The position numbers and the translations under genes were made by a program. A DNA stretch of 64,000 nt, taken from positions 62,001-126,000 of the forward strand of contig NZ_FNEQ01000002.1 of NCBI RefSeq assembly GCF_900100205.1. Reading direction: 5' to 3'. This DNA comes from Duganella sp. OV510 (GTDB taxonomy: Bacteria; Pseudomonadota; Gammaproteobacteria; Burkholderiales; Burkholderiaceae_D). The notes under the pieces were generated by a model. That model had not been told where the DNA came from and searched no databases. It was given only the letters and a program-made list of their open reading frames with translations. Shown piece by piece: positions 33,810 through 42,110 of the stretch; the first letter of the stretch is position 1, and each line of letters opens with the position of its first letter.

Positions 33810-34526
33810 TTATTCCTGCGTCTTAACATGAATTTCCAGACCGAACTGATCTGGCGCGACCTTATTCTTCAGCGTCAGCGCGGGAATGTCGTAGTCGCCA
33901 TGGTTCTGGCGGCGGAATGGAATTGGCGCGGTGCTGTGCAGCGTATCCAGGCGCTGACCTAATTCTGCGCGCGCCGCCGCAAAGCGCGCCTCGTCCATGC
34001 GGCTGGTGCGGTAGATCAGGAATGGCGGCAACACCTGCATGCCGGCGTAATGCAGCACGCCGTGCTGGATGGGGAACATCAGCTGTTCGATCGGGCCATT
34101 GATGCCGCGTGCGCTGTAGTGCGGCTCCCAGCCTCCGGCCGTTATCAGCAGCATAGCGCGCTTGCCGGCCAGCGTGCCCTCGCCGTAGCGGTCGCCCCAG
34201 CGACGGTCGGAATGTTCGCCGATACCGTAGCCAAAACCATGGCTGAACACGCGCTCGACCCAGCCCTTCATGATGGCCGGCATGGAAAACCACCACAGCG
34301 GGAACTGGAAAATCACCGTGTCGGCCCATAACAGCTTTTCCTGCTCGCGCAGCACCTCGGGGCCGGGCGTTTCACCAGCCTCCAGCGTGGGCCGCCATTG
34401 CATGGCGTAGAGATCCGAGACCTGCACCGCATGGCCGGATGCCTGCAGGTGCTCGACAGCGTAATCTTTCAAGGCGCCGTTCAGCGAGCGTGGATCGGGA
34501 TGGGCGTAGACAATCAGGATGTTCAT
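33810..34526 (-). CDS. NAD(P)H-dependent oxidoreductase (flavodoxin-like, MdaB/NQO1 type)
   Basis: A 238-residue flavodoxin-fold quinone reductase. Motifs include NILIVYAHPDPRSLNGAL, the substrate strand DTVIFQFPLWWFSMPAIMKGW and WVERVFSHGFGYG, and a later LLITAGG; these are characteristic of the NQO1/KefF/MdaB group that uses FAD or FMN to reduce quinones or nitro compounds by two electrons. Cytoplasmic. Divergent from a LysR regulator gene 81 bp away, the usual layout for inducible detoxification enzymes. Confidence 0.88.
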   Translation of the reverse strand: MNILIVYAHPDPRSLNGALKDYAVEHLQASGHAVQVSDLYAMQWRPTLEAGETPGPEVLREQEKLLWADTVIFQFPLWWFSMPAIMKGWVERVFSHGFGYGIGEHSDRRWGDRYGEGTLAGKRAMLLITAGGWEPHYSARGINGPIEQLMFPIQHGVLHYAGMQVLPPFLIYRTSRMDEARFAAARAELGQRLDTLHSTAPIPFRRQNHGDYDIPALTLKNKVAPDQFGLEIHVKTQE

Positions 34527-34607
34527 GTAAGGCTCCGTGTGGAAAACCTCAGCATAGGCTGGCGTCAGGTATAGTAGAAATGAATTCCTGATATTCCAGC
34601 TATAGAC

Positions 34608-35501
34608 ATGAATAATCTCAGACGACTAGACCTCAACCTGCTGGTGACGCTGGATGTACTGCTGGCCGAGCACAACGTCACACGCGCGGCACAGCGGCTG
34701 AATTTCTCGCAGCCGTCGATCAGCGTGCATCTGGCCAAGCTGCGCGACATCTTTGGCGATCCGCTGCTGCTGCCGGGGCCGCGCGGCATGCGGCCGACCG
34801 CGCGCGCGGAAGCGTTGCGTGAGCCTTTGCGGCTGGCGCTGGCGGCGCTGGGACACGCCATCGCGCCGGCCGCGCCATTCGATCCCGCACAGGCGGAGCA
34901 GACCTGGCGCGTGGCCGCCACAGATTACGGCGAATCGACCATCCTGCTGCCGGCCATGGCCGGCCTGCGCGCCGCCGCTCCCGGCACGCGGCTGGCGGTG
35001 CTGGAACTGGCACCGCCGCACATCACGCGACAGGCGGAACAAGGGATCATCGACCTGGCTTTCCACATCGCCGAGGATGCGCCGCCGGAGCTGCGTCATC
35101 GCATGCTGTTCAAGGAGAACTACGTGCTGGCGGGCCGCGCCGCCCATCCACGCCTGAAACGACGGCCGACACTGAAACAATTCTGCGAACTGGAACACGT
35201 CATCGTCTCGCCAAACGGCGGCGGCTTTAGCGGCATCACCGATAAGGCGCTGGCACAGGCGGGCCTGACGCGGCGCGTGGTGCTGTCGGTGCCGCACTTC
35301 CTGTTCGTGATCTCGGCGCTGGCCAGCACCGACCTGGTGGCGATGGTGCCCGAGCGGCTGGTGCGCGGCAATCCAGCCCTACGCATCGTGGCGCCACCAG
35401 TCGAGGTTCCCGGCTACGACATGGTCATGCTCTGGCACGAACGCTCACACCGCGACCCGGCCCACCAATGGCTGCGCGAGCACATTGCCACAAACATGTA
35501 G
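34608..35501 (+). CDS. LysR-family regulator (NodD/NahR-like)
   Basis: A 297-residue regulator. The N-terminal HTH is NLLVTLDVLLAEHNVTRAAQRLNFSQPSISVHLAKLRDIFGD (in parts, about 8-50), with the LLPGPRGMRPT turn typical of the NodD/NahR/LinR branch. The C-terminal effector domain (about 95-297) is type-2 periplasmic-binding-like. It is divergent from the quinone oxidoreductase gene; the TATAG...CTATA inverted repeat in the shared 81-bp region (about 34571-34605) may be its operator. Confidence 0.88.
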   Translation: MNNLRRLDLNLLVTLDVLLAEHNVTRAAQRLNFSQPSISVHLAKLRDIFGDPLLLPGPRGMRPTARAEALREPLRLALAALGHAIAPAAPFDPAQAEQTWRVAATDYGESTILLPAMAGLRAAAPGTRLAVLELAPPHITRQAEQGIIDLAFHIAEDAPPELRHRMLFKENYVLAGRAAHPRLKRRPTLKQFCELEHVIVSPNGGGFSGITDKALAQAGLTRRVVLSVPHFLFVISALASTDLVAMVPERLVRGNPALRIVAPPVEVPGYDMVMLWHERSHRDPAHQWLREHIATNM

Positions 35502-35612
35502 CGTTTCAGGCGCGGATCAATACGCATTAAATAATCTTCAATACCATTCGTTGGAGTATCTACTTCACGGAGACATTGATGGCATCGCATTATTTAAGCG
35601 TAAAATCCCGCC

Positions 35613-35784
35613 ATGCGTACCGTCGCTGAAACCAGCGTTTTCATACGCTACGCGGCGGATATCTGGAGCGATGAAGAGCGTACAGAATTTATCAATTGGA
35701 TAGCTGCTCATCCGGATGCAGGCGACATCATTCCTGCCAGCGGCGGGTGCCGAGCTACGAAGGGAGATTCAAGATGGTTTCTGA
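35613..35784 (+). pseudogene. HigB/RelE-type toxin gene broken by an internal deletion
   Basis: The first 46 codons read MRTVAETSVFIRYAADIWSD...AAHPDAGDIIPASGGC, the typical N-terminus of HigB-like RelE-superfamily toxins of about 110 residues. After GGC the frame departs, but one base over, at 35752, another frame reads ELRREIQDGF and stops at TGA 35782-35784, a typical toxin C-terminus overlapping the antitoxin ATG by 11 nt. The middle of the gene, roughly 50-60 codons, is missing and the two ends are out of frame. The toxin should therefore be inactive. The open frame itself runs on to 35822. Confidence 0.65.
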
Positions 35785-35971
35785 AAAAGAGCAGTTCCAA
35801 CAGGATTTACTGGAATCAGTGAAGCAAATGAAAAGTGGTCAGCCATCCCGGCTCACCTTGGTCGAGAACATTTCCCTGTGCTTGCCAACTGAAGTCGTGG
35901 CTAAATGGAAGGCCAGTGGCGCCGATTGGCAGCTCCGCATGGCAAAGCTGTTAAGTGAGAGCCTGCCATAA
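35774..35971 (+). CDS. Short antitoxin-like protein (65 residues) without HTH
   Basis: The start MVSEKEQFQQDLLESVKQMKSG resembles HigA/NadS-type antitoxins that pair with HigB toxins, and GGGAG lies 9 nt upstream. A full HigA would continue with an XRE helix-turn-helix for about 100 residues. Here the second half (LPTEVVAKWKASGADWQLRMAKLLSES) instead looks like the end of a BrnA-type ribbon-helix-helix antitoxin. It may be a genuine hybrid or the product of the same rearrangement that broke the toxin. Confidence 0.5.
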   Translation: MVSEKEQFQQDLLESVKQMKSGQPSRLTLVENISLCLPTEVVAKWKASGADWQLRMAKLLSESLP

Positions 35972-36023
35972 AGGAAGTGTTCCATAGAAGGGAACCGATT
36001 CGCTTTCAAGCAGGCTAAACGAG

Positions 36024-36062
36024 AAATGCCAGTGGGAGAAATTATTCTCCACCTCGGCATTT
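36024..36062 (+). terminator. Hairpin downstream of the antitoxin-like gene
   Basis: AAATGCC (36024-36030) pairs with GGCATTT (36056-36062), and inside it GTGG-GAGAA pairs with TTCTC-CAC with one bulged G and an ATTA loop. The long imperfect stem ends 34 nt before the next ATG. Confidence 0.5.
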
Positions 36063-36096
36063 GCGGGCAGGCCTTTTGCAGACAAAAAGGAGTCGC

Positions 36097-36561
36097 ATGA
36101 ACACACTATGCTTTATGTCTAATCTCACCAGTGCAGAATGGGCTAGTTGGGCTCAAGCTATTTTGGCTGGCGTGGCAATTATTACTGCTGCACTTATTTC
36201 AAATCGCCAGTCAAAGTCTCAGTATGAGGGCGCGCGAAAGCTTCAGCAGGCTGATCTATTGAGAACCCAGATGCGCATTACTGGCGCCATCGGAATGCTA
36301 GCGAAAAGCTCGGGACGAGTTGTGGATCATGTCGCTACCTCACTTGCTACCCGAGACCAAGTTCATGATGTAGGGGCGGGGCGAGTACGCCTCGATCTCG
36401 GTGAACTCAATGCAATTTCTGGCGCTGTTTCTGCCATCTCGTTGCATGACTTACCTACTCCGGAGCTCGTGAGTCTTGCAATGATACTGAGCTCGACAAT
36501 TCGACAATTCGACAATTTTCTGAAATCGTCAGGGATGCTATACGGCAGAATCGTGAAATGA
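36097..36561 (+). CDS. Membrane-anchored protein of unknown function, frame interrupted at an 8-bp tandem repeat
   Basis: AAGGAG 4 nt upstream supports ATG 36097. The 154-residue product has one transmembrane segment (about 15-31: AQAILAGVAIITAALIS) followed by a charged helical cytoplasmic region. No family is recognised. At codons 133-140 the gene contains three exact copies of TCGACAAT. With three copies the frame ends at TGA 36559-36561 after a short tail (NFLKSSGMLYGRIVK). Removing one copy would join the frame to FSEIVRDAIRQNREMNG...KILSAD and extend to TGA 36672-36674, giving 189 residues with a coiled-coil-like end. The present form is thus probably truncated. Base composition is AT-richer than the core genes. 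Confidence 0.6.
   Translation: MNTLCFMSNLTSAEWASWAQAILAGVAIITAALISNRQSKSQYEGARKLQQADLLRTQMRITGAIGMLAKSSGRVVDHVATSLATRDQVHDVGAGRVRLDLGELNAISGAVSAISLHDLPTPELVSLAMILSSTIRQFDNFLKSSGMLYGRIVK
36493..36516 (+). repeat. Three tandem copies of an 8-bp unit inside a coding region
   Basis: TCGACAAT occurs at 36493-36500, 36501-36508 and 36509-36516 without mismatch. Because 8 is not a multiple of 3, gain or loss of a copy changes the reading frame of the gene that starts at 36097. Confidence 0.9.
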
Positions 36562-36697
36562 ATGGCGAAAATTTTACCGATTTCTTCAATACGATACAGC
36601 AGATAAGAATCTCTCTACAGTCCACCATTTCTGATCTTGAAAAAGAGCAGACAAAAATCTTGAGTGCCGATTGAATACTAACGCTTGATTATTTTGA

Positions 36698-36734
36698 TGA
36701 GCCCCGAAGGTTGCTGTCCAACTTTCGGGGCTCA
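36698..36734. terminator. Bidirectional terminator before eda
   Basis: TGAGCCCCGAA (36698-36708) pairs exactly with TTCGGGGCTCA (36724-36734), extended by a G-T and a G-C pair. TTTCAC follows on the plus strand and, on the minus strand, ATCAAAATAATC. It separates the AT-rich islet from the convergent edd-eda operon. Confidence 0.7.
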
Positions 36735-36757
36735 TTTCACATAGCGTCGTTTGTGGT

Positions 36758-37384
36758 TCAAGCCCGCAGGGCGCTGGCGGCTTTGGCCAGTTCGGTGATC
36801 TTGTCCCATTCGCCGTTGGCGATCAGGTCTTTCGGCGTCAGCCAGGAGCCGCCGACGCAGGCGACGTTCTTCAGTTTGAGGAACTGCGGCGCGGTTTCGA
36901 TCGAGATGCCGCCGGTCGGGCAGAAGGTAACATCCGGCAGTGGGCCGCCGATGCCGTTCAACATGCCGACGCCGCCCGCCGGCACGGCCGGGAACAGTTT
37001 CAGCTGCTTGAAGCCCTGCTCGCGCGCCACCATCACTTCCGACGGCGTCATTACGCCCGGCAGCAGCGGCAGGCCGCTGCTCTTGGCGGCGGCGATCAGC
37101 GCCGGGGTCAGCCCAGGCGATACGCCAAACACCGCACCAGCGTCGCGCGCGGCGGCAAATTCTTCCGGCTGCGTCAGCGTGCCAACGCCAACGATGGCGC
37201 CTTCCACTGCGGTCATGGCCTTGATCGCGCCCAGGCCGTGCTTGGTGCGCAGCGTGACTTCCAGCACGCGGATGCCGCCCGCCACCAGCGCTTTCGCCAG
37301 CGGGACTGCATGTTCAGGTTCGTCGATCGCGATCACAGGGATCACGGCCGAGGTACGCATAATATCGAGAAGAGACAGAGTCAT
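36758..37384 (-). CDS. eda: 2-keto-3-deoxy-6-phosphogluconate (KDPG) aldolase
   Basis: A 208-residue class I aldolase that splits KDPG to pyruvate and glyceraldehyde-3-phosphate, the last Entner-Doudoroff step. Key segments are VIAIDEPEHAVPLAKALVAGG, the catalytic LEVTLRT (Glu and Arg), VGVGTLTQPEE, and FKQLKLFPA with the Schiff-base lysine. MTLSLLDIM at 37384 is the start; the frame upstream lies inside edd. The ATG follows the edd stop by 1 nt, so the two are coupled. Confidence 0.95.
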   Translation of the reverse strand: MTLSLLDIMRTSAVIPVIAIDEPEHAVPLAKALVAGGIRVLEVTLRTKHGLGAIKAMTAVEGAIVGVGTLTQPEEFAAARDAGAVFGVSPGLTPALIAAAKSSGLPLLPGVMTPSEVMVAREQGFKQLKLFPAVPAGGVGMLNGIGGPLPDVTFCPTGGISIETAPQFLKLKNVACVGGSWLTPKDLIANGEWDKITELAKAASALRA

Positions 37385-37385
37385 A

Positions 37386-39308
37386 TCAGGCATCTTTCTT
37401 GGTCGAGAAGTCTTCGTCGGAACCCGGCACGGTGTTACCGACCGGTTCTTTTTCATGCAGGTTCACCGTGGTGTGGATCGGCGACGGCAGCGGGAACGTA
37501 GTCGCGCCCTGCTCCGCTTCGCTCACGCTGTTGCGGAACATTGAGAAGAGCTCGCGGCCCATGCCCACCTGGTTTGGCGACATGTCGGCTTGCGCCATCG
37601 AGCGCGCGTGCCACACGGCAGAATCCACGATCGCTTCCAGCGTGCCGGTTTCAGCGCACACCTTGATGATGTCGCCATCACGCACCAGGCCCAGTGGGCC
37701 GCCGGCCAGAATCTCCGGCGATACATGGATCGCCGCCGGCACCTTGCCCGATGCGCCCGACATGCGGCCGTCGGTCACCAGCGCTACCTTGCGGCCGGCG
37801 TCCTGCAGATTGGCCAGCGCCGGGGTCAGCGCGTGCAGCTCCGGCATGCCGTTGGCGCGCGGGCCCTGGAAGCGGATCACGGCAACAAAGTCGCGATCAA
37901 GCTGACCGGCCTTGTACGCATCCATGAAGTCTTCCTGTGAATTGAATACCAGCGCCGGCGCTTCCACGGTGCGGTGCTGCGGCTTCACGGCCGACACCTT
38001 CATCACCGCGCGGCCCAGGTTACCCTGCACCAGCACCATGCCGCCGTCCGGCGAGAACGGTGCGTCGTACTTGCGCAGCACCTTGTCATCGCCCGATTGC
38101 AGCGGCGCGTCTTTCCACACGACGCCCTGGTCGCCTTCGCCCAGGAATGGCTCGGTGCAGTGCGCGCGCAGGCCTTTGCCCAGGATGGTGGTGACGTCGT
38201 CGTGCAGCAGGCCCCCATCCAGCAGTTCGCGGATGACGAAGCCGGTGCCGCCGGCGGCGTGGAAGTGGTTCACATCCGCTTCGCCGTTCGGGTAGATACG
38301 GCACAGCAGCGGCACCACTTTCGACAGCTCGTCGAAGTCGTTCCAGTCGATCACCACACCGGCAGCCTTGGCGATCGCCACCAGGTGCAGCGTGTGATTG
38401 GTCGAACCGCCGGTGGTCAGCAGCGCGACAATGGCGTTGACGATGGCCTTCTCGTCGACCACATGGCCGACCGGCAGATACTCGCTGCCCTGATCGCTGA
38501 TGACAGCGGCGCGCTTGGCGGCAGCCTTGGTCAGCTCATCGCGCAACGGCGTGTTCGGGGTGATGAAGGCGGCGCCCGGCAGATGCAGACCCATGACTTC
38601 CATCAGCATCTGATTGGAGTTGGCGGTGCCGTAGAAGGTACAGGTGCCGGCGCTGTGATACGACTGCGACTCGCCTTCCAGCAGTTCGGCACGGCCGACC
38701 TTACCTTGCGCGTACAGCTGACGGATCTTGGCTTTCTCGGAATTCGACAGGCCGGTGGTCATCGGGCCGGCCGGCACGAACACCGCCGGCAGATGGCCGA
38801 AGTGCAGCGCGCCGATCAGCAGGCCCGGCACGATCTTGTCGCACACGCCCAGGTACAGCGCCGAGTCGAACATATTGTGCGACAGCGCTACAGCAGTCGC
38901 CATCGCAATCGCGTCACGCGAGAACAGCGACAGTTCCATGCCTGGCTGGCCTTGCGTGACGCCGTCACACATGGCGGGTGTGCCGCCGGCGAACTGCGCC
39001 ACCGCGCCCACTTCGCGCACCGCCTGTTTGATAATTTCAGGGAAACGCTCGAATGGCTGATGCGCCGACAACATGTCGTTGTAAGCCGAAACAATCGCCA
39101 CCGAAGGCTTCTTCACCTCTTTCAGCACCAGCTTGTCGTTGGCCGGGAAGGCAGCAAAGCCGTGCGCCAGGTTGGTACAGGCCAGCGTGCCGCGCTGCGG
39201 GCCTTTGACACGGGCCGCTTCGAGATGGGCCAGATAGGCGCCGCGCGAAGGTTTGCTACGCTGAATGATGCGATTGGTGACAGTTTCCAGGACTGGATGC
39301 AACGCCAT
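37386..39308 (-). CDS. edd: Phosphogluconate dehydratase
   Basis: A 640-residue IlvD/Edd-family dehydratase that converts 6-phosphogluconate to KDPG with a 4Fe-4S cluster. Cluster and substrate regions are seen in [33 protein letters not shown], and [36 protein letters not shown] carries the family's C-terminal signature. The length is normal. It heads the edd-eda operon; a HexR-like box lies 26-40 nt upstream of the ATG. AAGGAAC precedes the start. Confidence 0.96.
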   Translation of the reverse strand: MALHPVLETVTNRIIQRSKPSRGAYLAHLEAARVKGPQRGTLACTNLAHGFAAFPANDKLVLKEVKKPSVAIVSAYNDMLSAHQPFERFPEIIKQAVREVGAVAQFAGGTPAMCDGVTQGQPGMELSLFSRDAIAMATAVALSHNMFDSALYLGVCDKIVPGLLIGALHFGHLPAVFVPAGPMTTGLSNSEKAKIRQLYAQGKVGRAELLEGESQSYHSAGTCTFYGTANSNQMLMEVMGLHLPGAAFITPNTPLRDELTKAAAKRAAVISDQGSEYLPVGHVVDEKAIVNAIVALLTTGGSTNHTLHLVAIAKAAGVVIDWNDFDELSKVVPLLCRIYPNGEADVNHFHAAGGTGFVIRELLDGGLLHDDVTTILGKGLRAHCTEPFLGEGDQGVVWKDAPLQSGDDKVLRKYDAPFSPDGGMVLVQGNLGRAVMKVSAVKPQHRTVEAPALVFNSQEDFMDAYKAGQLDRDFVAVIRFQGPRANGMPELHALTPALANLQDAGRKVALVTDGRMSGASGKVPAAIHVSPEILAGGPLGLVRDGDIIKVCAETGTLEAIVDSAVWHARSMAQADMSPNQVGMGRELFSMFRNSVSEAEQGATTFPLPSPIHTTVNLHEKEPVGNTVPGSDEDFSTKKDA

Positions 39309-39333
39309 GATCGTTCCTTATGAATGGATTCCG

Positions 39334-39348
39334 TGAAATTTTACTACA
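39334..39348 (-). promoter_or_regulatory. HexR-like operator upstream of edd
   Basis: On the minus strand TGTAGTAAAATTTCA, matching 13 of 15 positions of the palindromic HexR pattern TGTARTTWWAYTACA as recalled for proteobacteria. The first 14 bases are identical to the box upstream of zwf at 43890. Confidence 0.65.
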
Positions 39349-39460
39349 AAATCTATAAGCCCATCGGCTTTTCTTAGATAGCTGGCTTATGCTGGCGGGT
39401 TCGTAACACGGTTACATCATCCCTTTTAGCGCTATAAAAATTCGTGCGCCACGTTGAAAG

Positions 39461-39475
39461 CGTAGTGAATTTACC
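39461..39475 (+). promoter_or_regulatory. HexR-like operator upstream of pgi
   Basis: CGTAGTGAATTTACC is a weaker relative of the other boxes, keeping the GTAGT...TTTAC half-sites. It lies 46 nt before the pgi start codon. Confidence 0.5.
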
Positions 39476-39521
39476 GAATTTTCCTGTATCATTCTGCTAT
39501 CCCCTCCCTACTCACAACATT

Positions 39522-41174
39522 ATGCGCCAGCCTGCACTTACTTCCACTGCCAGCTTCAAAGCTCTCGAATCCCACGCCGCCGATGCCCAAGACTGGCAAC
39601 TGCGTTCGCTGTTCGCGCACGATGCCCAGCGCTTTCCCAAGCTGACGGTGGATGCGGCCGGCCTGTTCCTCGACTACTCCAAGAACCGCCTGAACAGCGC
39701 CACCATCGGCCTGCTGCTGGATCTGGCCCGTGAGCGCGGCGTGGAGCGCCAGCGCGACGCCATGCTGAGTGGCGAGAAGATCAATCTTACCGAACAACGC
39801 GCCGTGCTGCACACAGCGCTACGGATGCCGCGCGGCAAGAAATTGGTGATCGATGGCCAGGACGTCAATGCCGATGTGCATGCGGTGCTGGACCATGTGA
39901 AGGAATTCACCGACCGCGTGCGCGATGGCCAGTGGCTGGGCTACAGCGGCAAGCCGATTACCGACATCGTCAACGTTGGCATCGGCGGCTCGGACCTCGG
40001 CCCGAAGATGGCGGTGCTGGCCTTGCGTTCGTATGCGCATCCGCGCCTGAAAATGCACTTCGTCTCCAACGTCGATGGTCATGACATGGATGCGGCGCTG
40101 GCGCAGGTGAATCCTGAAACGACTTTGTTCATCGTCGCATCCAAAACCTTCACCACAGCCGAGACCATGCTGAATGCCGGCACCGCGCGGACCTGGTTCC
40201 TGCACAACGGTGGCACGCAGGAAAACCTGGCCAAGCACTTCGTGGCTGTGTCGACCAACACCAAGGCGGTGGCGGAATTCGGTATCGACACCGCGAATAT
40301 GTTCCCGTTCTGGGACTGGGTTGGCGGCCGCTACTCGGTGTGGTCGGCGATCGGCCTGTCGGTGGCGCTGGCAGTGGGCTTCGGCTACTTCAACGATTTC
40401 CTGGCTGGCGCGCATGCGATGGACGAACACTTCCGCGAAGCGCCGCTGGAGCAGAACATGCCGGTGCTGCTGGCGATGGTCGGTTTCTGGAACCGCCAGT
40501 TCCTGAATGCCGGTTCGCTGTCGATCGCACCTTACCATCAGGATCTGAACCGCTTCCCGGCCTACCTGCAACAGCTGGACATGGAATCCAACGGCAAGCG
40601 CGTGACGCGCGATGGCGCCGAGGTGGATACCGTCACTTGCCCGGTAGTCTGGGGCGAGTGCGGCACCAACGCGCAGCATGCATATTTCCAGTTGCTGCAT
40701 CAGGGCACCGATGTGACGCCGATCGATTTCATCGCCGCGCTGCGTGCGACGCATGACCTGGCAGGTCATCACGACGCGCTGCTGGCCAACTGCTTCGCGC
40801 AGTCCGAAGCCTTCATGACCGGCAAGACCGCCGATGAGGTGCGCGCCGATCTGGCCGGCCAGAACCTGAGCGCCGAGCAGGTCGAGGCGCTGGTGCCGCA
40901 CAAGACTTTCCCAGGCAATCGGCCATCCAACACCATTCTGATGGATCAGTTAACGCCTGCTGCGCTGGGCGCGCTGATTGCGCTGTATGAGCACAAGACC
41001 TTTGTGCAAGGCGTGATCTGGGACGTCAACAGCTTCGACCAGTGGGGCGTGGAGCTGGGCAAGGTACTGGCCAGGAATATCCAGTCGGAGCTGACCGGCG
41101 AGGTGAAGCCCGAGCGTCACGATAGCTCGACCAATGGCCTGATCTTCATGGCGAAAGCGGCGCAACACATATGA
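39522..41174 (+). CDS. pgi: Glucose-6-phosphate isomerase
   Basis: A 550-residue cytosolic enzyme interconverting glucose-6-phosphate and fructose-6-phosphate. The SIS-fold signatures are present: VGIGGSDLGPKM, the phosphosugar loop SKTFTTAETM, GGRYSVWSAIGL, and the C-terminal QGVIWDVNSFDQWGVELGK including a catalytic lysine. MRQPALTSTASFKAL at 39522 is the accepted start; no Shine-Dalgarno is obvious. The stop overlaps the lactonase ATG as ATGA. Confidence 0.95.
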   Translation: MRQPALTSTASFKALESHAADAQDWQLRSLFAHDAQRFPKLTVDAAGLFLDYSKNRLNSATIGLLLDLARERGVERQRDAMLSGEKINLTEQRAVLHTALRMPRGKKLVIDGQDVNADVHAVLDHVKEFTDRVRDGQWLGYSGKPITDIVNVGIGGSDLGPKMAVLALRSYAHPRLKMHFVSNVDGHDMDAALAQVNPETTLFIVASKTFTTAETMLNAGTARTWFLHNGGTQENLAKHFVAVSTNTKAVAEFGIDTANMFPFWDWVGGRYSVWSAIGLSVALAVGFGYFNDFLAGAHAMDEHFREAPLEQNMPVLLAMVGFWNRQFLNAGSLSIAPYHQDLNRFPAYLQQLDMESNGKRVTRDGAEVDTVTCPVVWGECGTNAQHAYFQLLHQGTDVTPIDFIAALRATHDLAGHHDALLANCFAQSEAFMTGKTADEVRADLAGQNLSAEQVEALVPHKTFPGNRPSNTILMDQLTPAALGALIALYEHKTFVQGVIWDVNSFDQWGVELGKVLARNIQSELTGEVKPERHDSSTNGLIFMAKAAQHI

Positions 41175-42058
41175 TTACCGTAGCTTACGATGAGGTGATG
41201 CAGACGGGCGAGTGCCCGTTGTGGCATCCACAGGAACAGGCGCTGTACTGGGTGGATATTCCGGCCTTTACCGTGCACCGGCTTGATCCTGCCAGTGGCG
41301 CACACCGCGCGTGGAAGCTGGCCAGCGAGCCGGCAACGCTGGCGATCAGCGACCAGGGTGGTTTGATCGTTGCGATGCGCAGCGGCTTTGCGCATCTGGA
41401 TACCAGCAGCGATGCGGTCAAACTGACCGGGATTGTGGCGGCGCCTTACGATCAGGCGATCACGCGCTTCAATGATGGCCATGTGGACCCGGCGGGCCGC
41501 TTCTGGGTCGGCACCATCTACGAGCCGCGCGACAAGCCGGCGGCAGAGATGTTTGTGCTGGAACAGGGTAAGCTGCGCACGGCGTGGTCGGGCGGCATGA
41601 CCAATTCGAACGGCTCGGGCTTCAGCCCGGATCAGAAGACCATGTATCACGCCGACACCGCTGCGCACCGCGTCACCCGGCTGGATTATGACGTCGCCAC
41701 GGGTGCGGTAGCGAATCAGCGCGTACTGCATCAGTTCTCGGCGGATAAGGAGAACAATTATGGCGGCCGTCCCGACGGCGCCGCCATTGATAGCGAGGGC
41801 AATTACTGGGTGGCGATGTTTGAAGGTGCACGCATCGTCAAGCTGTCGCCGGAGGGCGAGCTGCTGGGCGAGATCAAGTTGCCGGTACGCTGTCCGACCA
41901 TGCCAGCGTTTGGCGGACCGGACCTGCGCACCTTGTACGTGACCAGCGCCGGTGCGCGTCCGGCAGCGGAGCTGGAGCAGTATCCGCTGAGCGGCAAGCT
42001 GCTGGCGATTCAGATGGATGTCGCCGGCCGCGTGGAGCCGACCTACCGCTCGCGCTAA
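41171..42058 (+). CDS. SMP-30/gluconolactonase-type lactonase
   Basis: A 295-residue six-bladed propeller hydrolase that needs a divalent metal. Motifs include GECPLWHPQEQALYWVDI (metal Glu), RFNDGHVDPAGRFWVGT, GMTNSNGSGFSPDQKTMYHADT and RPDGAAIDSEGNYWVA. These match gluconolactonase/regucalcin proteins. Its ATG overlaps the pgi stop, so the two are co-expressed. No canonical pgl (6-phosphogluconolactonase) lies near zwf, and this lactonase may hydrolyse glucono- or 6-phosphogluconolactone in the same pathway; that role is inference. Confidence 0.85.
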   Translation: MITVAYDEVMQTGECPLWHPQEQALYWVDIPAFTVHRLDPASGAHRAWKLASEPATLAISDQGGLIVAMRSGFAHLDTSSDAVKLTGIVAAPYDQAITRFNDGHVDPAGRFWVGTIYEPRDKPAAEMFVLEQGKLRTAWSGGMTNSNGSGFSPDQKTMYHADTAAHRVTRLDYDVATGAVANQRVLHQFSADKENNYGGRPDGAAIDSEGNYWVAMFEGARIVKLSPEGELLGEIKLPVRCPTMPAFGGPDLRTLYVTSAGARPAAELEQYPLSGKLLAIQMDVAGRVEPTYRSR

Positions 42059-42078
42059 CCCCCACTACGACAGAGGGG

Positions 42079-42110
42079 CTGACCCCGCGACGGATCGCCG
42101 TGCGGGTCAG
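42079..42110. terminator. Imperfect hairpin between the lactonase and chemoreceptor genes
   Basis: CTGACCCCGC (42079-42088) pairs with GCGGGTCAG (42102-42110) with one bulged C. It overlaps the stop of the convergent chemoreceptor gene. GGGGCTGACCCC at its left is related in sequence to the ends of the long palindrome at 56106-56194. Confidence 0.4.
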
